Source: Methanosarcina sp.
Lineage (GTDB): Archaea > Halobacteriota > Methanosarcinia > Methanosarcinales > Methanosarcinaceae
Assembly: GCA_003157235.1 (NCBI GenBank)
Contig: PMJC01000207.1
Coordinates: 1-8,997, forward strand
Reading direction: 5' to 3'
Length of the DNA stretch: 8,997 bases
Part shown: piece after piece, positions 6,726 to 8,997 of the stretch
How positions within the stretch are numbered: position 1 is the first letter of the stretch
Layout of the letters: the number at the start of each line of letters is the position of its first letter
Notes under the pieces: generated by a model
What the model was told of the DNA's origin: nothing
Databases searched by the model: none
Seen by the model: the letters and a program-made list of their open reading frames with translations, nothing else
Program-made: the position numbers and the translations under genes

Positions 6726-7298
6726 GAATAAAAATTACTGTTCAGAGATTTAAACCATATTCTCGTTTAGAGTAATGAGATCAAACAAGAATCGACGACT
6801 TATAAGTTTAGATAAACGAACCGAGTTGTTTGAAGCATATCTCATCCTTAAGGTAAAGGTGATGATTGCAATTTAATTTTACAGAGATTTGAGACCAACA
6901 AAATAAATGGAATTCTGAGATGCAATCTTTTAAGTTTTTGCATTCTGAAAGACTTTCTTTTTCCTTGACAAAAAAATTATTGATTACTTGGTTTAACAAC
7001 TTAAAAAAATACAAAGCTTAAAATCAATTGCTTAGAGTTGTACATAGAATAATGAAAGTTGAGTACAAAAAGGAAATAGTAAATTAAAATAGTAAATTAA
7101 AATAGTGAATGAAAAGTAACTATTCACCTACAAAAATCATTTGATAATATCCATTTTGACACAACAGAAATTTCTGATCCTTAGTGATGAGAAATAAAAA
7201 AATTATCAATAGCCTACAGTTAAAGGAAATAAGCTCATCAGAATTTGTTCAATGAATTTTAGTAAAGATGGCTACAGATATTGTTTTTTCAGGCTTAA
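6726..7298. other. Non-coding stretch between IS5 remnant and a possible decayed gene
   Basis: The sequence is very AT-rich. A minus-strand open frame of 68 codons (6808-7014, TTG start) lies here, but it lacks a ribosome binding site and recognisable motifs, so it is not called. A 13-bp tandem repeat sits at 7074-7112. No RNA gene is seen. Confidence 0.45.
7074..7112. repeat. 13-bp tandem repeat, three units
   Basis: AAATAGTAAATTA occurs at 7074-7086 and again, identically, at 7087-7099. A third unit AAATAGTGAATGA (7100-7112) differs at two positions. It is a simple AT-rich tandem array with no gene attached. Slippage is the likeliest origin. Confidence 0.75.
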
Positions 7299-7494
7299 CA
7301 ATTACTTTTAAATGAAAGCAAAAAAGTGCAAGAACATAAGAAATTCGACATTATATTTATGTACACAGATGTAGAATTCGTTTATCTATTTAGCAACTAT
7401 TATTCGTCGAAAGTTAGATTAATTTTTAAGCTCCTATCACATTGAGAAAATGGATAGCATTCTTGTGTGCATCGATGAAAAGTGGGATAAATGA
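7299..7494 (+). pseudogene. Possible decayed gene fragment of unknown function
   Basis: The plus strand is open for 48 codons from 7299 and reads protein-like: NESKKVQEHKKFDIIF, MYTDVEFVYLFSNYYSSK, until TGA 7443-7445. A second frame takes over near 7430 with EKMDSILVCIDEKWDK, ending at 7492-7494. I read this as one gene broken by a frameshift, with its start and end lost. The family is not recognised. Chance openness cannot be excluded. Confidence 0.35.
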
Positions 7495-7556
7495 AGGTAA
7501 GGATGTGAAGAATAAACAATAGATGAATGTAGAAGATTGAAGTAAAAAATGTAGAG

Positions 7557-7641
7557 GACTTCGATAAATCTCTGATTTTTATTAGTCATTATACACTATT
7601 AAATATAGGCGGATGAGGAAATGTAGGAGTTTATCGAAATC
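7557..7641 (+). promoter_or_regulatory. Candidate promoter: TATA box centred in an inverted repeat
   Basis: TTAAATATA at 7599-7607 is a good archaeal TATA box on the plus strand, upstream of the PASTA gene. It lies almost exactly midway between TTCGATAAA (7560-7568) and its perfect inverted copy TTTATCGAA (7630-7638). With less strict pairing the arms extend to 7557-7572 and 7627-7641. Transcription would begin near 7630, inside the right arm. Paired sites around a TATA box would suit a repressor or a dimeric regulator. No regulator gene is seen nearby. Confidence 0.4.
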
Positions 7642-7758
7642 TTCTGTGGTGAAGGCAAAAGAGCAAATTAATAAAAATGGATGAAGGTAGGTTTGGATAG
7701 AATCAAAATTAGGTTCGATACGGATGGGAGTAATGAACTAAAAGGGGTTTGCAGGAGC

Positions 7759-8277
7759 ATGAAAGAACAACTTGAACAGCGTTTAATTGAGCTCAGGAAA
7801 GAATACGAAGCTGGGCAAAAAATAATGGAAGATATCAAGTTAAAGCTTGTAGAACTTGAAAACAGGAAAAATAGCCTGAGTGAGACTCTCCTTAGGATTA
7901 GTGGAGCAATTAATTTACTTGTAGAGGTGTTGGAAGACAGTGAGGGTGCACATGAGCAGCTGATTAAAGCAGTTTTAACTTCAGAAGGTACTATAGAGGT
8001 CCCAAATGTTGTGAGACAGTCCCTTGAGAAGGCCAAGGAGAGTCTGAAAGAAGCAGGACTCGCAACAGGAACACTGGTAGAACAAAAAGGCATTCTTCCG
8101 ATAGGTGTTATGGTTGGGGAAATTATCAGACAAGAACCTAAACAAGGAACAAAATTACCAGCAGGTTCAGCTGTAAATCTTGTAGTTGCGGCAAAAGGTA
8201 AATATCTACCTACAGTTGATATAAAATTAGTATGTAATCCATATTCCGGCTGCAACTGTGAGCAAAAAAAAGAATGA
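7759..8277 (+). CDS. Coiled-coil and PASTA-domain protein, 172 aa
   Basis: An intact gene. Residues 1-60 form a charged helical coiled coil (MKEQLEQRLIELRKEYEAG, then NSLSETLLRISGAINLL), a type seen at the N-terminus of small structural proteins. Residues about 80-145 form one PASTA domain, with the typical VPNVV opening, an EKAKESLKEAGL helix, and QEPKQGTKLPAGSAVNLVV. PASTA domains usually bind peptidoglycan fragments or serve as spacers in penicillin-binding proteins and Ser/Thr kinases. This protein has no signal peptide, membrane segment, kinase or transpeptidase part, so a structural or protein-binding role is more likely. The tail carries three cysteines (159, 165, 167; CNPYSGCNC). Start: the coiled coil begins at ATG 7759. 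An in-frame ATG at 7681 would add 26 residues but has no ribosome binding site. The site near 7759 is also poor (GGAG one base away, GGGG eleven bases away), so the start is uncertain. Confidence 0.85.
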   Translation: MKEQLEQRLIELRKEYEAGQKIMEDIKLKLVELENRKNSLSETLLRISGAINLLVEVLEDSEGAHEQLIKAVLTSEGTIEVPNVVRQSLEKAKESLKEAGLATGTLVEQKGILPIGVMVGEIIRQEPKQGTKLPAGSAVNLVVAAKGKYLPTVDIKLVCNPYSGCNCEQKKE

Positions 8278-8282
8278 TATTA

Positions 8283-8305
8283 AGTTTATCTAAATAAGAT
8301 AGACT
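8283..8305 (+). terminator. Hairpin just after the PASTA gene
   Basis: AGTTTATCT (8283-8291) pairs with AGATAGACT (8297-8305), nine pairs including one G-U in plus-strand RNA, around the loop AAATA. It begins five bases after the stop codon of the PASTA gene. There is no T-run after it, so it may stabilise the 3' end instead of terminating transcription. Confidence 0.4.
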
Positions 8306-8601
8306 ATTACCTTAGCAACTCAAGAAGCTAATCCAGGAATTAATCTATGTTGTTGGTTTTCTTGAGAGCTTAGAGACCCATGTACCTTTGAGGTTCTGTT
8401 TGAGAAGTTTCTAAATAATTATTAAGTCGTTTCAAAAGTTTGATTAAAAGTAGTGATATGTATGTAAATATATGGGATCTTTAATCCCTATATTAGGCGA
8501 TTACGCCAGTTTCCACTGTGATTTCATCCAGACTGAAAAACAGCGGTAAGATGGATAGAAAAAATTGGAGAGCCAGATAAAAATCTGAAAGATCAAAATT
8601 T
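8306..8601. other. Non-coding stretch
   Basis: No supportable gene on either strand. A short hairpin CAGAT-AAAA-ATCTG lies at 8574-8587. A minus-strand stretch near 8500-8550 reads VFQSG and NHSGNWRN around a stop, which faintly recalls the tail of a TnpB protein, but this is too weak to call. Confidence 0.4.
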
Positions 8602-8628
8602 CAGTTGCTACTCAGCTGCAAGCAACTG
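8602..8628. repeat. Hairpin, candidate right-end palindrome of an IS200-type element
   Basis: CAGTTGCT (8602-8609) and AGCAACTG (8621-8628) are perfect eight-base inverted repeats around an 11-base loop. It lies 54-80 bases past the stop of the minus-strand IS200-type tail at 8682. IS200/IS605 elements have subterminal hairpins at this kind of distance, recognised by TnpA. No left-end partner was found. Confidence 0.4.
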
Positions 8629-8681
8629 GCCCTGTTCTTACTAGCGTTATGAATATAATGGGATCATTAAATATCAAATAT

Positions 8682-8810
8682 TTAAATCGGTTCATGTTTT
8701 TCTGATCGTTCCTGATTTTCAACATAGTTTTTGATGACATCGTGAGTTTTACCATTGACAGCAGTTTCCATACTACCTACTTCACTCTAAAGTTCACCAC
8801 TGAATGGTGT
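8682..8810 (-). mobile_element. Probable C-terminal remnant of an IS200/IS605 TnpA transposase
   Basis: The minus strand reads FSGEL, stop, SEVGSMETAV, then VNGKTHDVIKNYVENQER and a short tail to TAA at 8682-8684. Y1 transposases of the IS200 type end with a similar FWS-G, VGS-V and then an IK-YIENQ helix. The tyrosine in that helix is the catalytic residue in the family, here in KNYVENQ. One in-frame TAG breaks it, and the N-terminal two thirds, including the HUH motif, are not found in 8811-8997. The nearby hairpin at 8602-8628 supports the reading. The homology is by eye over only 40 residues. Confidence 0.45.
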
Positions 8811-8997
8811 TTTTAATATTAGATTTTCTTTAAAATTTTTTCATGATGTGATATTTGTTATTATCTGCATTACCCTTGAGAGAGAATATTTTGTCCATTA
8901 CCAACTACCATAAATACCTATGTTGTTTACAGCTTTCGTTAATTATTACTTGAAAATTAATTAATATTTATTCAGTAAAATAATAAACATATATTTA
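8811..8997. other. AT-rich non-coding end of window
   Basis: No gene or RNA supported. A minus-strand mini-frame (MDKIFSLKGNADNN, near 8895-8845) could be an eroded transposase N-terminus but is too short to judge. Confidence 0.35.

Noticed and set aside
6808..7014. Minus-strand open frame of 68 codons
   Set aside because: TTG start, no ribosome binding site, no known motif, and no support from surrounding frames. It may be part of an older gene, but I cannot support it.
7668..8255. Long minus-strand frame opposite the PASTA gene
   Set aside because: It is the antisense shadow of a clear PASTA-domain gene. Its serine- and phenylalanine-rich translation is typical of such shadows.
8500..8560. 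Possible TnpB tail (VFQSG, stop, NHSGNWRN) on the minus strand
   Set aside because: Too short and interrupted. TnpB tails are poorly conserved, so the resemblance has no weight.
1..8997. CRISPR array, rRNA, tRNA or prophage genes
   Set aside because: No regularly spaced repeats, no tRNA cloverleaf and no rRNA-like sequence were seen on either strand. The PASTA protein alone does not make a prophage.

Overview
The window looks like a piece of a Methanosarcina chromosome, probably close to M. barkeri. It is AT-rich and has very low coding density. It carries an archaeal-type YhbY RNA-binding protein, remnants of the archaeal DUF106 membrane protein and cytidylate kinase genes in their usual order, Methanosarcina-like transposase fragments, and good AGGAGG-type ribosome binding sites. 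The genus is inferred from protein recognition by eye; no database search was possible.

Only three genes look intact: a 62-residue CxxC protein (minus strand, stop at 2950), the CRM-domain protein YhbY (minus, 5202-5462), and a coiled-coil plus PASTA-domain protein (plus, ending at 8277). Almost everything else that can be recognised is a broken gene. By position: 1-1544 (minus) is a heavily frameshifted ABC exporter with membrane and ATPase domains. 1967-2338 (plus) is a possible decayed gene of unknown type. 3397-3912 (minus) is a clearer decayed gene, also unrecognised. 3919-3964 is a long hairpin. 4040-4840 (plus) holds a degraded DUF106 gene followed by a degraded start of cmk, a pair normally found downstream of secY and adk in archaeal ribosomal-protein clusters. 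5631-6110 and 6137-6725 (minus) hold IS110-type and IS5-type transposase remnants, the IS5 one with a large internal deletion. 7299-7494 (plus) is another possible decayed gene. 8602-8810 holds a probable IS200-type transposase tail with a terminal hairpin.

The three intact genes do not form an operon and no shared pathway can be read from the context. YhbY has its own TATA-like promoter and a distant minus-strand terminator. The PASTA gene is flanked by a TATA box lying at the centre of an inverted repeat and by a hairpin just after its stop codon. The window is best read as a gene graveyard with a few maintained genes. I found no convincing new multi-gene system. The most interesting points are the displaced DUF106-cmk remnant, the unusual PASTA protein and its promoter architecture, and the small conserved-looking CxxC protein.
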